Origin: Hyphomicrobiaceae bacterium | GTDB lineage: Bacteria > Pseudomonadota > Alphaproteobacteria > Rhizobiales > HXMU1428-3 | Assembly (NCBI GenBank): GCA_028285025.1 | Contig: JANQQH010000547.1 | Coordinates: 1 to 7,768 of the forward strand | Direction: 5' to 3' | DNA length: 7,768 bases | Part shown: positions 1 through 6,782 of the stretch, in pieces | Numbering within the stretch: the first letter of the stretch is position 1 | Layout: each line of letters begins with the position of its first letter | Translations under genes and position numbers: made by a program | The notes under the pieces: model-generated | What the model saw: the letters and a program-made list of their open reading frames with translations, nothing else | Told to the model about the DNA's origin: nothing | Database searches by the model: none

Positions 1-209
1 TCCATTATAAAGGGGACGGTTTTGGTTGCCTCGCCCAGCGCGATGGGCAGAATGCCTGTGGCGAGCGGATCCAATGTGCCAGCGTGGCCAGCTTTTTGCG
101 CGTTAAACAGCCGGCGAATGATCGATACTGCTGTGGTGGAGTTTAAGTCCAACGGTTTATTTAAAACAACCCATCCATGTACCGAGTTGCCACGTTTACG
201 TCTTGCCAT
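1..209 (-). CDS. truB: tRNA pseudouridine(55) synthase TruB, N-terminal part (runs off the left edge)
   Basis: Only the first 69 codons are present. TruB converts U55 in the T-loop of most tRNAs to pseudouridine in the cytoplasm. The visible part holds the family signature [15 protein letters not shown] at residues 41-55, in which Asp47 is the expected catalytic nucleophile. It is preceded by the usual opening [10 protein letters not shown] (residues 11-20), which helps to place the tRNA substrate. The start is an ATG at 209, giving MARRKRG, the basic N-terminus common in alphaproteobacterial TruB. No strong Shine-Dalgarno lies at ideal distance: there is a purine stretch GAAAAGAA just upstream and GGAG about 14 nt upstream. 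It is the last gene of the operon seen here and is separated from rbfA by a 158-nt gap filled by a large palindrome. Identification is secure; the C-terminal PUA-like region is outside the window. Confidence 0.96.
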   Translation of the reverse strand, partial: MARRKRGNSVHGWVVLNKPLDLNSTTAVSIIRRLFNAQKAGHAGTLDPLATGILPIALGEATKTVPFIM

Positions 210-230
210 TTTCTTTTCTAGGCTCCGGGC

Positions 231-358
231 TCCCCCTTAACTTCCATGGTGAGATTTTTGCATTTTGAAATCGCTTGTCAAGGGCGGTAGCCGCGTGGCG
301 GGGACCCTTGGCAAGCGATTTCAAAATGCCAAAGTCTAACCATGAAAATTAAGGGGGA
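231..358. repeat. 128-bp near-perfect palindrome with 54-nt arms between rbfA and truB
   Basis: The left arm (231-284) and the reverse complement of the right arm (305-358) agree at 48 of 54 positions. The inner 25 nt (260-284 against 305-329, beginning GCATTTTGAAATCGCTTG) differ at only one position. The 20-nt centre (285-304) contains a small nested inverted repeat, CCGC-GTG-GCGG. The outer ends both carry TCCCCCTTAA. Transcribed from either strand it would fold into one very long hairpin. There is no U-tract, so it is not a typical intrinsic terminator, and I see no clear target-site duplication. It fits a dispersed intergenic palindrome or MITE-like element in an operon. It could also act as an RNase processing site or brake between rbfA and truB. 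The structure is seen directly; the origin and role are inferred. Confidence 0.9.
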
Positions 359-367
359 TTGTAGGTC

Positions 368-748
368 TCAATCTAGGTCTTTTGCTACTTTTTCTGAATT
401 TAGGACTTCAGTGATGCGGCCAGAATTGTCGAAACTTTCATCTAATTTGAAATGTAACTCTGGCATGTATTTTAAGTGAACTTTGCGCGATAGTTCGCCG
501 CGCAAGAATTTTTTGTTGCGCTCAAGTGCGGTGACAATCTCATCGGCGCGCTCGCCGCCCAAGGGCATCACAAAAACGGTTGCGTTGCGCATGTCTGGGC
601 TGGTGCGAATTTCTGAAACGGTGATGATCACGCCCTTGAGGTCATCATCGCGTATGTCCACACGGGTGAAGATTTGGCTCAGTTCATGGCGCAGATTTTC
701 AGATACGCGCAATTGGCGCTGACTTGGACCCTTATGATGAGATTTCAT
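368..748 (-). CDS. rbfA: 30S ribosome-binding factor A (RbfA)
   Basis: 126 residues, the normal size for bacterial RbfA. The protein binds the free 30S subunit and helps late maturation of the 16S rRNA 5' end; in E. coli it is needed for growth in the cold. It is one single-domain type II KH-like fold. Visible family blocks are SQRQLRVSENLRHELSQI (9-26), DIRDDDLKGVIITVSEIRTSPD (31-52), ATVFVMPLG (56-64) and HLKYMPELHFKLDES (91-105). The start is an ATG at 748, with AAAGAG about 7 nt upstream (TTGCAAAGAGCAAGCAC). The gene begins 17 nt after the infB stop, so it is certainly in the same transcript. The next gene downstream is truB, beyond the palindrome. Nothing in the protein is unusual. Confidence 0.96.
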   Translation of the reverse strand: MKSHHKGPSQRQLRVSENLRHELSQIFTRVDIRDDDLKGVIITVSEIRTSPDMRNATVFVMPLGGERADEIVTALERNKKFLRGELSRKVHLKYMPELHFKLDESFDNSGRITEVLNSEKVAKDLD

Positions 749-765
749 GTGCTTGCTCTTTGCAA

Positions 766-3315
766 CTATAAGGTGCGCTCGATTTTCTCAACCCGGAAAG
801 CTTCGATGACGTCTCCAGCTTTTAAGTCTTGGTAATTCTCAAAAGCTGTGCCGCATTCCTGGCCGGCTGGCACTTCTGGCACTTCATCCTTGAATCGTTT
901 TAGTGTGCTCAGGCTGCCTTCGTGAATAACCACATCATCACGGATAAGGCGAACGCCAGCACCGCGCTCTAGCTTGCCTTCTGTCACACGGCAACCGGCA
1001 ACCTTACCAACTTTGGAAATGTGGAACACTTCCAAGATTTCAGCATTGCCAATAAAGTGCTCTTTAATGGTTGGATCAAGCAAGCCAGACATGGCCGCTT
1101 TGACCTCATCAACCAAGTCATAAATGACAGAGTAGTAGCGAATTTCAAGGCCATTGGATTGGGCCGCGTCACGCGCTTGTGCGTTAGCACGCACATTAAA
1201 GCCAAAGACAATGGCCTCACTTGCGTTTGCCAGCGTAATATCTGATTCTGTGATACCGCCAACGCCAGCGTGAATAACACGGGCAACCACTTCTTCTGTG
1301 CCTAGTTTTTCCAGCGCGGCAACGATGGCCTCAACAGAGCCTTGCACATCACCTTTGATGACAACAGGGATCTCTTTGACATCGGCTTCGTGTAGCTGGT
1401 TCATCATTTGCTCTAGTGTGCGTACAGAACCGGCACCGGCAGCGCGAATGTCGCGGCGCTTTTTAATCCGGTATTCAGTGATCTCACGGGCACGCGCTTC
1501 GTTTTCAACAATGGCAAATTGGTCACCAGCTTCAGGCGCGGTGTTAAAGCCTAAAACTTCCACTGGGACAGAGGGGCCTGCTTCAACAACGTTTTCGCCA
1601 TGATCATTGATCAGGGCGCGCACTTTGCCCCATGCCCGACCAGCAACGATGATTTGGCCAACTTTGATGGTGCCTTTTTGAACCAACATGGTGCCAACAG
1701 GCCCGCGGCCACGCTCTAACTGGGCTTCGACCACAATGCCCTCAGCGCGCCGATCCGGATTGGCTTTTAACTCCAGCAGCTCGGCCTGCATGTGAATGGC
1801 TTCAAGCAGAGTGTCTAAACCACGGCGTTCCTTGGCTGAAACTTCAACTTCCAAGGTGTCACCGCTCATGCTTTCAACGATCACTTCGTGTTGCAACAAG
1901 TCTGTGCGTACCCGCTGTGGGTCGGCTTCAGGTTTGTCGATTTTATTGATGGCAACAATGATGGGTACTTCGGCTGCTTTGGCGTGATTAATCGCTTCAA
2001 CGGTTTGGGGCATCACACCATCGTCAGCGGCAACAACCAAAACCACGATGTCTGTGACTTTGGCACCGCGTGCGCGCATGGCGGTAAAGGCTTCGTGGCC
2101 CGGCGTGTCAATAAAGGTGACTTTATAATCATCTGATGTGCTGACCTGATAGGCACCAATGTGCTGGGTGATGCCACCAGCTTCACCAGAGACGACATTG
2201 GCGCTGCGCAGTGCGTCGAGCAGAGAGGTCTTACCATGGTCAACATGGCCCATTACGGTGACAACAGGTGCTCTTGGGAGCAGGTTGGTTTCTTTTTCAG
2301 GCTCGTCATTAAACAAGCCTTCTTCAACATCGGCCTCAGAGACACGGCGCGGAATATGGCCAAACTCTTCCACGATCAGTTCGGCAGTATCGCCATCGAT
2401 TAGATCGTTAATCTTGTGCATTTGGCCTTGTTGCATGAGATATTTAATCACGTCAACGCCGCGCACTGTCATACGGTTGGCCAATTCTTGAATGGTCACT
2501 GTTTCTGGAATGGTCACTTCGCGCACAATTTTTTCACGAGGCGTTTGCGGGCCGGCTGCTTTTGTTTTTTCGCGCTCACGTTTGCGCTTTAAAGAAGCCA
2601 GTGAGCGTTCGCGTTGATCTTCGTTTAACGCGTTGGTGATGGTCAAGCGCCCTTTAACACGCCCTTCACCGCGCCGAGAGCCGCGATCCACTTTTGTTTT
2701 TTTGGCTTTGGCTTCTTTTAGCTCAGCGCTGGTATCTACTTCACGTGGTTTGGCAACGCGTTTGGCTCCTGTTACCTCAGCTTTGGCGGCAGCCGCTTCT
2801 AAATCGGAAGGGTTAACCGGTGCATCTGGTTGGGTCGGTTTTTTAGCTTTGGTTGTTTTTGCCGGTTTCTTTTGGCTTTCAGTGGCTTTTTCTTCAGCCT
2901 TTTTCTTACTTGCCTCTTCTTCTTCTTTGCGTTTTTGTTCTAGCTTCGCCTTGGCTTCCAGAGCTTGTGTTTCGCGCTGTTGGGCTGCTTCTTGGGCAAG
3001 GCGATTTTCTTCGTCAGCACGCCCTTTGGCTTCTTCTAATGCTTTTAGACGGGCCGCTTGTTCTTGATTGGAAAGAGCCCCTGGTGCGGCATTGCTTTTG
3101 CCTTCATCTTTTGCTTTTTTAGCTGTTGGGGCTGCTTTGGCATCACCAGGCTTGTTGATTGTGCGTTTTCTTTTCTTTTCAACCACAACAGACTTTGAGC
3201 GGCCACCGCTAACATTTTGGCGGACATGGCCTGCCTCGACAGTTCGCTTCAGCTTTAAAGTGCCGCGACCTGAGCCTTGAGAAGATTTGCTGCCTGTTTC
3301 TTTTGTTTCGCTCAT
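766..3315 (-). CDS. infB: Translation initiation factor IF-2
   Basis: 849 residues from the ATG at 3315. IF-2 is the GTPase that places fMet-tRNA on the 30S subunit and drives 50S joining. Numbered from that ATG, there is a basic N-terminus with the [14 protein letters not shown] block typical of alphaproteobacteria. A charged Lys/Glu/Ala-rich segment likely to be helical or coiled-coil follows (about 80-160), then a basic linker and the IF2_N domain (about 260-315, [21 protein letters not shown]). The G domain has G1 GHVDHGKT (356-363), G2 GGITQHIG (380-387), G3 DTPGH (403-407), G4 NKID (457-460) and G5 SAKE (493-496). Domains II, III (with [16 protein letters not shown], about 649-664) and the fMet-tRNA-binding domain IV follow. 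All key G residues are intact. A TTG nine nt further upstream (3324) would add three residues; I prefer the ATG because relatives begin MS(D/E)TK. It lies 17 nt upstream of rbfA. Its leader holds two palindromic repeats. Confidence 0.97.
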   Translation of the reverse strand: MSETKETGSKSSQGSGRGTLKLKRTVEAGHVRQNVSGGRSKSVVVEKKRKRTINKPGDAKAAPTAKKAKDEGKSNAAPGALSNQEQAARLKALEEAKGRADEENRLAQEAAQQRETQALEAKAKLEQKRKEEEEASKKKAEEKATESQKKPAKTTKAKKPTQPDAPVNPSDLEAAAAKAEVTGAKRVAKPREVDTSAELKEAKAKKTKVDRGSRRGEGRVKGRLTITNALNEDQRERSLASLKRKREREKTKAAGPQTPREKIVREVTIPETVTIQELANRMTVRGVDVIKYLMQQGQMHKINDLIDGDTAELIVEEFGHIPRRVSEADVEEGLFNDEPEKETNLLPRAPVVTVMGHVDHGKTSLLDALRSANVVSGEAGGITQHIGAYQVSTSDDYKVTFIDTPGHEAFTAMRARGAKVTDIVVLVVAADDGVMPQTVEAINHAKAAEVPIIVAINKIDKPEADPQRVRTDLLQHEVIVESMSGDTLEVEVSAKERRGLDTLLEAIHMQAELLELKANPDRRAEGIVVEAQLERGRGPVGTMLVQKGTIKVGQIIVAGRAWGKVRALINDHGENVVEAGPSVPVEVLGFNTAPEAGDQFAIVENEARAREITEYRIKKRRDIRAAGAGSVRTLEQMMNQLHEADVKEIPVVIKGDVQGSVEAIVAALEKLGTEEVVARVIHAGVGGITESDITLANASEAIVFGFNVRANAQARDAAQSNGLEIRYYSVIYDLVDEVKAAMSGLLDPTIKEHFIGNAEILEVFHISKVGKVAGCRVTEGKLERGAGVRLIRDDVVIHEGSLSTLKRFKDEVPEVPAGQECGTAFENYQDLKAGDVIEAFRVEKIERTL

Positions 3316-3351
3316 AGAACCCAATTGTTTCTTAAAGATTAGATTTGTTTT

Positions 3352-3499
3352 AGCGTTTCATTTTTAATTGCGCTTTCGTATGCTCACCAGCATCCGCGCT
3401 ATTCCCAAAACCAGTATCCACTTTTGGGTGAAACGCTCTTTTTTCCTGAAGCGTTTCATTGATCCCAAAACCGGCGTCCACTTTTGGGTGAAACGCTCT
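3352..3499. repeat. Two palindromic repeats with 60-nt period in the infB leader
   Basis: Two 37-nt direct copies lie exactly 60 nt apart (3403-3439 and 3463-3499) and match at 34 of 37 positions. Each contains CCCAAAA (3404-3410, 3464-3470), an 11-nt spacer and TTTTGGG (3422-3428, 3482-3488), which can form a 7-bp stem. Each is followed by TGAAACGCT (3429-3437, 3489-3497). Its reverse complement AGCGTTTCA occurs at 3352-3360 and 3450-3458, so the second copy is a nested hairpin with an outer 9-bp stem and a 5-nt bulge. From memory, a GC-variable relative of this motif is widely scattered between genes of Hyphomicrobiales; I cannot search for it here. The rest of the gap (3500-3609) is AT-rich, with no gene I can support beyond a 15-codon candidate reported as a finding. 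Confidence 0.85.
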
Positions 3500-3609
3500 A
3501 ATCCTCATCTTACTACTTTATCATTTTTAACTTCATTTGCTAGCTGCATCATAAATGGTTTCCCTTAAAATTTGTGATGCATCTATTCATTCAAATTATT
3601 TTAAGCGCT

Positions 3610-4230
3610 TTATAAACTATATGATCGATGTTTCAACATCGCTTTTATAGCTGCGTCTGCTGCCCCGCCTTGTTTTAATCCTGCATGTATGACATTTGCA
3701 GCCCCAAAAGCCAAACTCAATTCTTGCGTTTTAAAGCTGTTAAACGGCTTTTCATCTATAATTGGTGCCAAAATGCTTTTTTGTTCCAAATTTGTTCGAA
3801 ACTTATGGTCTAATTTGTTCGATTCAGCCTGACTAGCATTATCTGCATGTAAAAGGGCAATTATAGTCTCTTTTTCAAGCGCTGCCATGAGTTTTGTATA
3901 TCCATTAACCACTTGGCCAGCTTTTTTTGCCATTTTTAGGCGCCCTAATGCTGCTTCTTTCAGCACGTTTTGTACCAGTTGTCCAAGTTCAGGCGGCACA
4001 TTTACTGATTTTGCAAAGCCACGATGAAACAATTTACGCTTAACAGCTTCTTTAACTTTTGCCTGCTCAGCACTGACCCAAACACCGCGCCCTGGTAATT
4101 TGGCTTTGATATCGGGAATAACTGTATCATCAGGGTCTAAAACATAACGTATCAGATCTGTTTTGGCTAAACTTTGGCCGGTTACAATGCAACGGCGTTG
4201 TTGAGTTTGGCTCTCCTTTGTTTTTGTCAT
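3610..4230 (-). CDS. ylxR: YlxR-family RNA-binding protein fused to an L7Ae-like domain
   Basis: 206 residues. The N-terminal YlxR (DUF448) domain spans about residues 10-85. It has the expected RRCIVTGQ (12-19, relating to the R-x-C signature) and LPGRGVWV (45-52, the conserved GRG[VA][WY] block). From about residue 90 comes an L7Ae/YlxQ-like segment starting GRLKMAKKAGQVVNGYTKL. In Bacillus the equivalents are two neighbouring genes, ylxR and ylxQ, in the same nusA–infB position; here they are one protein. B. subtilis YlxR has been reported to modulate RNase P (RnpM), but whether this two-domain form does so is not shown by the sequence. The start is the ATG at 4230, 34 nt after nusA. The upstream sequence is A-rich without a good Shine-Dalgarno; AAAGGGTGAG overlaps the nusA stop about 25-30 nt away, suggesting translational coupling or reinitiation. 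The family call is firm; the molecular role is open. Confidence 0.9.
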   Translation of the reverse strand: MTKTKESQTQQRRCIVTGQSLAKTDLIRYVLDPDDTVIPDIKAKLPGRGVWVSAEQAKVKEAVKRKLFHRGFAKSVNVPPELGQLVQNVLKEAALGRLKMAKKAGQVVNGYTKLMAALEKETIIALLHADNASQAESNKLDHKFRTNLEQKSILAPIIDEKPFNSFKTQELSLAFGAANVIHAGLKQGGAADAAIKAMLKHRSYSL

Positions 4231-4264
4231 GTATTTGTTTTATCTTTTTTTAGATGCTCACCCT

Positions 4265-5989
4265 TTACTCAGCTTGAGACTTTTCTGAAGCCTCTCCCTC
4301 AGACGGCTGAGAGGAAACATCTGAGAAAACCGCCTCAGCTTCTTCTAAAGCTGTGGGTTCAGCTTCACTTGCTGCTTCTTGCTCACTGTCTTGCTCGGCT
4401 TCTTTTTCTGGCTCTTCATCTTTTTTCAAGTCTTCTTCACTGATCCAGCCAGCTTTCACACGGGCGAGCATGATCATGTCTTCAGCTTGGTGTTTGCGAA
4501 TGTTGAATTGATTTAAGAATCCTTCAAAACGAACCACTTCACCATCTTTACGCTCTGTCCATCCGATCAAGTCATCCGTTGCGCATTCTGCTAAGTTTTC
4601 AACGGTTTTGACATCGTTTTCACCGAGCACAACAAGCATTTCATAATTTAAGCCTTCAACTTCTTTTAGATCCTCTGCAATGCCCAATTCTTGGCAACGT
4701 TTTTCAAGCTCTGCCTGGCGGCGTTCTAGATGTTCACGTGCGCGGGTTTGAATTTCTTCTGCGGTATCTTCGTCAAACCCTTCGATTGAAGAGATCTCTG
4801 AGGGGTCAACAAAGGCCACCTCGTTGACAGGGCTGAAGCCTTCTGAGGCCAAAAGCTGGGCGATGAATTCGTCTACGTCCAAACTTTCCATAAATTTGGT
4901 TGTGCGCTCGGCAAATTCTTTTTGGCGTTTTTCTGATTCTTCATTTTCGGTCAGAATATCAATTTCCCAACCGGTCAATTGTGAGGCCAGGCGCACATTT
5001 TGTCCACGTCGGCCAATGGCCAAGCTTAGCTGATCATCTGGTACCACCACTTCGATCCGTTCAACATCTTCATCGAGCACGACCTTTAGCACCTCAGCAG
5101 GCGCTAGCGCATTCACAATAAAGGTGGCCGCATCATGAGACCATGGAATGATATCAATTTTTTCGCCCTGCAGCTCATTGACAACCGCTTGTACGCGGGC
5201 ACCGCGCATGCCAACACAGGCACCGACCGGATCAATAGAGCTGTCTTGGCTGATCACAGCGATTTTGGCGCGGCTGCCAGGGTCGCGTGCGACAGATTTA
5301 ATGGTGACAATGCCATCATAAATCTCTGGCACTTCTTGGGAAAAGAGTTTGGCCATAAATTCAGGACGGGTGCGGCTGAGGAAAATTTGCGGCCCGCGCT
5401 GTTCGCGGCGGACGTCATAAATAAAAGCGCGCACTCTATCGCCATAGCGGAAATTTTCGCGCGGCAAGCTTTCATCGCGGCGAATGATGGCTTCTGCGCG
5501 GCCTAAATCGACAATAATATTGCCATACTCAATGCGTTTGACCGATCCGTTGGCCACTTCCCCTATGCGGCTTTTATACTCATCGAATTGGCGTTCGCGT
5601 TCGGCATCGCGCACTTTTTGCACAATCACTTGCTTGGCGTTTTGAGCGGCAACACGGCCAAAATCTAGTGGGGGTAGTTCTTCGTCCAGCACATCGCCGA
5701 GCTCGGCATCCTTTTTAATGCGTTTGGCAGTTTTCAGGGTGATTTGTGTGGCTTCGTTGCTCACCTCTTCAACCACTTCAAGCAAACGGGACAGTTTGAT
5801 CTCACCAGTACCGGGATCAATTTTGGCCTGGATTTCATTTTCACTGCCATAGCGAGACTTGGCCGCTTTTTGCACAGCATCTTCCATCGCTTCAATAACA
5901 ACGTTGCGGTCAATTGACTTTTCGCGTGCAACGGCTTCTGCAATTTGCAAAAGCTCCAACCGGTTGGCGCTTACACCTTTGGTTACCAT
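4265..5989 (-). CDS. nusA: Transcription termination/antitermination factor NusA
   Basis: 574 residues. NusA binds RNA polymerase near the RNA exit channel, promotes pausing and intrinsic termination, and takes part in rRNA antitermination. Domains in order: N-terminal RNAP-binding domain (about 1-130, opening SANRLELLQIAEAVAREKSID); S1 (about 143-206); KH1 with GACVGMRGARVQAV (256-269); KH2 with LAIGRRGQNVRLAS (323-336); two C-terminal helical repeats (about 365-425 and 440-512) of the kind that bind alpha-CTD or lambda N in E. coli; and a Glu/Ser-rich acidic tail (about 518-574). Both KH GxxG loops are intact. The ATG at 5989 is preceded by GGAG with a 6-nt spacer (5996-5999), a strong site that fixes the start. 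It begins 69 nt after rimP and ends 34 nt before ylxR. In E. coli NusA represses its own operon, which is relevant to the terminator in the rimP leader. Confidence 0.97.
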   Translation of the reverse strand: MVTKGVSANRLELLQIAEAVAREKSIDRNVVIEAMEDAVQKAAKSRYGSENEIQAKIDPGTGEIKLSRLLEVVEEVSNEATQITLKTAKRIKKDAELGDVLDEELPPLDFGRVAAQNAKQVIVQKVRDAERERQFDEYKSRIGEVANGSVKRIEYGNIIVDLGRAEAIIRRDESLPRENFRYGDRVRAFIYDVRREQRGPQIFLSRTRPEFMAKLFSQEVPEIYDGIVTIKSVARDPGSRAKIAVISQDSSIDPVGACVGMRGARVQAVVNELQGEKIDIIPWSHDAATFIVNALAPAEVLKVVLDEDVERIEVVVPDDQLSLAIGRRGQNVRLASQLTGWEIDILTENEESEKRQKEFAERTTKFMESLDVDEFIAQLLASEGFSPVNEVAFVDPSEISSIEGFDEDTAEEIQTRAREHLERRQAELEKRCQELGIAEDLKEVEGLNYEMLVVLGENDVKTVENLAECATDDLIGWTERKDGEVVRFEGFLNQFNIRKHQAEDMIMLARVKAGWISEEDLKKDEEPEKEAEQDSEQEAASEAEPTALEEAEAVFSDVSSQPSEGEASEKSQAE

Positions 5990-6058
5990 GTCTTTCTCCG
6001 TTTACTTTCAATCTTGGGGCATTTCGTGTTTTTGGATTCCAACCAAACCCCTAGAGTT

Positions 6059-6592
6059 TTATTTTGGCGCGTTATTTAGCAATTCATCGTTTAATACTAA
6101 CTTCGCGCTGGCAATTAATCCCTTATTTAAACCGATGGTGAGGGCTGCTTCGTCCTTGCTCTCGGGCAATTGTAAGAGCACCTCTTCATTTTCATAGCCT
6201 GCTATGCGGCCTTTAAACCTTTTGCGACCTTCGATTAATTGTTTGACCTCTATTTTTGCCTCATAGCCTTCCCAATCGATAAAATCTTGCGGGCGCACCA
6301 GGGGGCGGTCAATTCCAGGTGAGGATACTTCTAAATGGTATTCTCCTGGAATGGGGTCATGGCTATCAAGAAAAGGAGACAGCTCTTTTGAAAGCACTTC
6401 ACAATCCTCAATACCAAATAGCCCCTCTTTCTTGTCTGCCATGATTTGCACTGTGGTGCCGTCTCGGTTGGAAACGATAATACGCACCAAACGGTAGCCC
6501 AAATCTTCGATTAAAGGCTCTATGAGCGATGCAATGTCCCCTGCCAGCGCAGATTCTGTAATAAAGCGCTTATCAAGATCTTTGTTCGCCAT
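6059..6592 (-). CDS. rimP: Ribosome maturation factor RimP
   Basis: 177 residues from the chosen ATG at 6592. RimP binds free 30S subunits and aids early 3'-domain assembly. The family hallmark EVSSPGIDRPLVR is at residues 88-100. It follows the N-terminal alpha/beta domain (LIEPLIEDLGYRLVRI, 23-38; DCEVLSKELSPFLD, 63-76), and an SH3-like C-terminal domain spans about 100-170 (GRKRFKGRIAGYENEEVLL). The same frame stays open upstream with other possible starts: ATG at 6619 and 6622, ATG at 6655 and GTG at 6658. The two furthest would force ribosomes to translate through the terminator hairpin at 6631-6653 and add residues unlike the family, so I reject them. 6592 gives an N-terminus like related proteins; 6619/6622 remain possible. 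No start has a well-spaced Shine-Dalgarno. It is the first gene after the promoter at 6700-6728 and is followed by nusA. Confidence 0.93.
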   Translation of the reverse strand: MANKDLDKRFITESALAGDIASLIEPLIEDLGYRLVRIIVSNRDGTTVQIMADKKEGLFGIEDCEVLSKELSPFLDSHDPIPGEYHLEVSSPGIDRPLVRPQDFIDWEGYEAKIEVKQLIEGRKRFKGRIAGYENEEVLLQLPESKDEAALTIGLNKGLIASAKLVLNDELLNNAPK

Positions 6593-6622
6593 TGCCTTTT
6601 GTGGCCTTTTCTCATCCATCAT

Positions 6623-6653
6623 AACAAAAAGAGCGGGCCCGGGGGACCCACTC
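6623..6653 (-). terminator. Intrinsic terminator-like hairpin in the rimP leader
   Basis: On the minus strand 6653-6631 reads as a 10-bp stem with a CCC loop: arms GAGTGGGTCC and GGGCCCGCTC, with two G-U wobbles. It is followed at once by TTTTTGTT (6630-6623). This is the textbook form of a Rho-independent terminator. It lies downstream of the promoter at 6700-6728 and immediately upstream of the rimP start region, so it would stop most transcription before the operon unless read through. The structure is visible; the regulatory role is inference. Confidence 0.75.
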
Positions 6654-6693
6654 ATCACGAGATATGATCAAATTTTCTAACTGATCATGAGTT
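6654..6693 (-). promoter_or_regulatory. Untranslated leader with possible antiterminator pairing
   Basis: The presumed transcript starts near 6693. A 7-bp hairpin ATGATCA/TGATCAT (6688-6682 with 6670-6664, 11-nt loop) sits in its first 30 nt. The first bases ACTCAT (6692-6687) are also perfectly complementary to ATGAGT (6655-6650), which overlaps the 5' arm of the terminator. The two pairings cannot both form, which gives a possible terminator/antiterminator switch. No ligand-binding fold that I recognise (riboswitch or T-box) is present in so short a leader. Confidence 0.4.
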
Positions 6694-6699
6694 AAGCTG

Positions 6700-6728
6700 A
6701 ATATAGGGACGGTTCTCTCAGAATGCAA
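6700..6728 (-). promoter_or_regulatory. Sigma70-type promoter for the rimP–nusA–infB operon
   Basis: On the minus strand a -35 element TTGCAT (6728-6723) and a -10 element TATATT (6705-6700) are separated by exactly 17 nt. The predicted start is an A near 6693. Extra matches are the C before each box (CTTGCAT, CTATATT), which fit alphaproteobacterial housekeeping promoters. It lies in the gap between trmB and rimP, so the nusA operon can be started independently of metK–trmB. Confidence 0.7.
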
Positions 6729-6749
6729 GTTGTTTTTGTTTAGACACTC

Positions 6750-6771
6750 AAAAGGCCATGGGAAAGGCCTT
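6750..6771 (-). terminator. Possible weak terminator after trmB
   Basis: About 12 nt after the trmB stop the minus strand reads AAGGCC-TTTCCCAT-GGCCTTTT. This is a 6-bp stem with an 8-nt loop and only a short T-run that partly overlaps the stem. It is well placed to end trmB transcripts before the next promoter, but it is weak. Confidence 0.35.
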
Positions 6772-6782
6772 AAGTCTGATGG

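Noticed and set aside
260..330. Short peptides encoded in both arms of the palindrome (13 to 21 codons from ATGs in each arm)
   Set aside because: The shared reading frames follow directly from the inverted repeat. The ATGs lack ribosome-binding sites and there is no sign of selection on protein sequence.
231..358. The palindrome as an intrinsic terminator between rbfA and truB
   Set aside because: The stem is far longer than typical terminators, and neither side has a T-run after the arm.
2633..3067. Long plus-strand frame of 144 codons antisense to infB
   Set aside because: It is opposite the Lys/Glu/Ala-rich N-terminal region of IF-2, where the reverse reading gives low-complexity Ser/Ala/Phe-rich peptide. 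It matches no family, and the opposite strand is clearly coding.
3316..3324. TTG start for infB three codons upstream of the ATG
   Set aside because: It adds Met-Gly-Ser before the conserved MSETK start and has no better ribosome-binding site than the ATG.
3500..3609. A promoter for infB in the AT-rich gap (for example TTGAAT followed by ATTTTA)
   Set aside because: The -10 match is poor and AT-rich sequence gives such pairs easily. infB is probably transcribed mainly with the operon.
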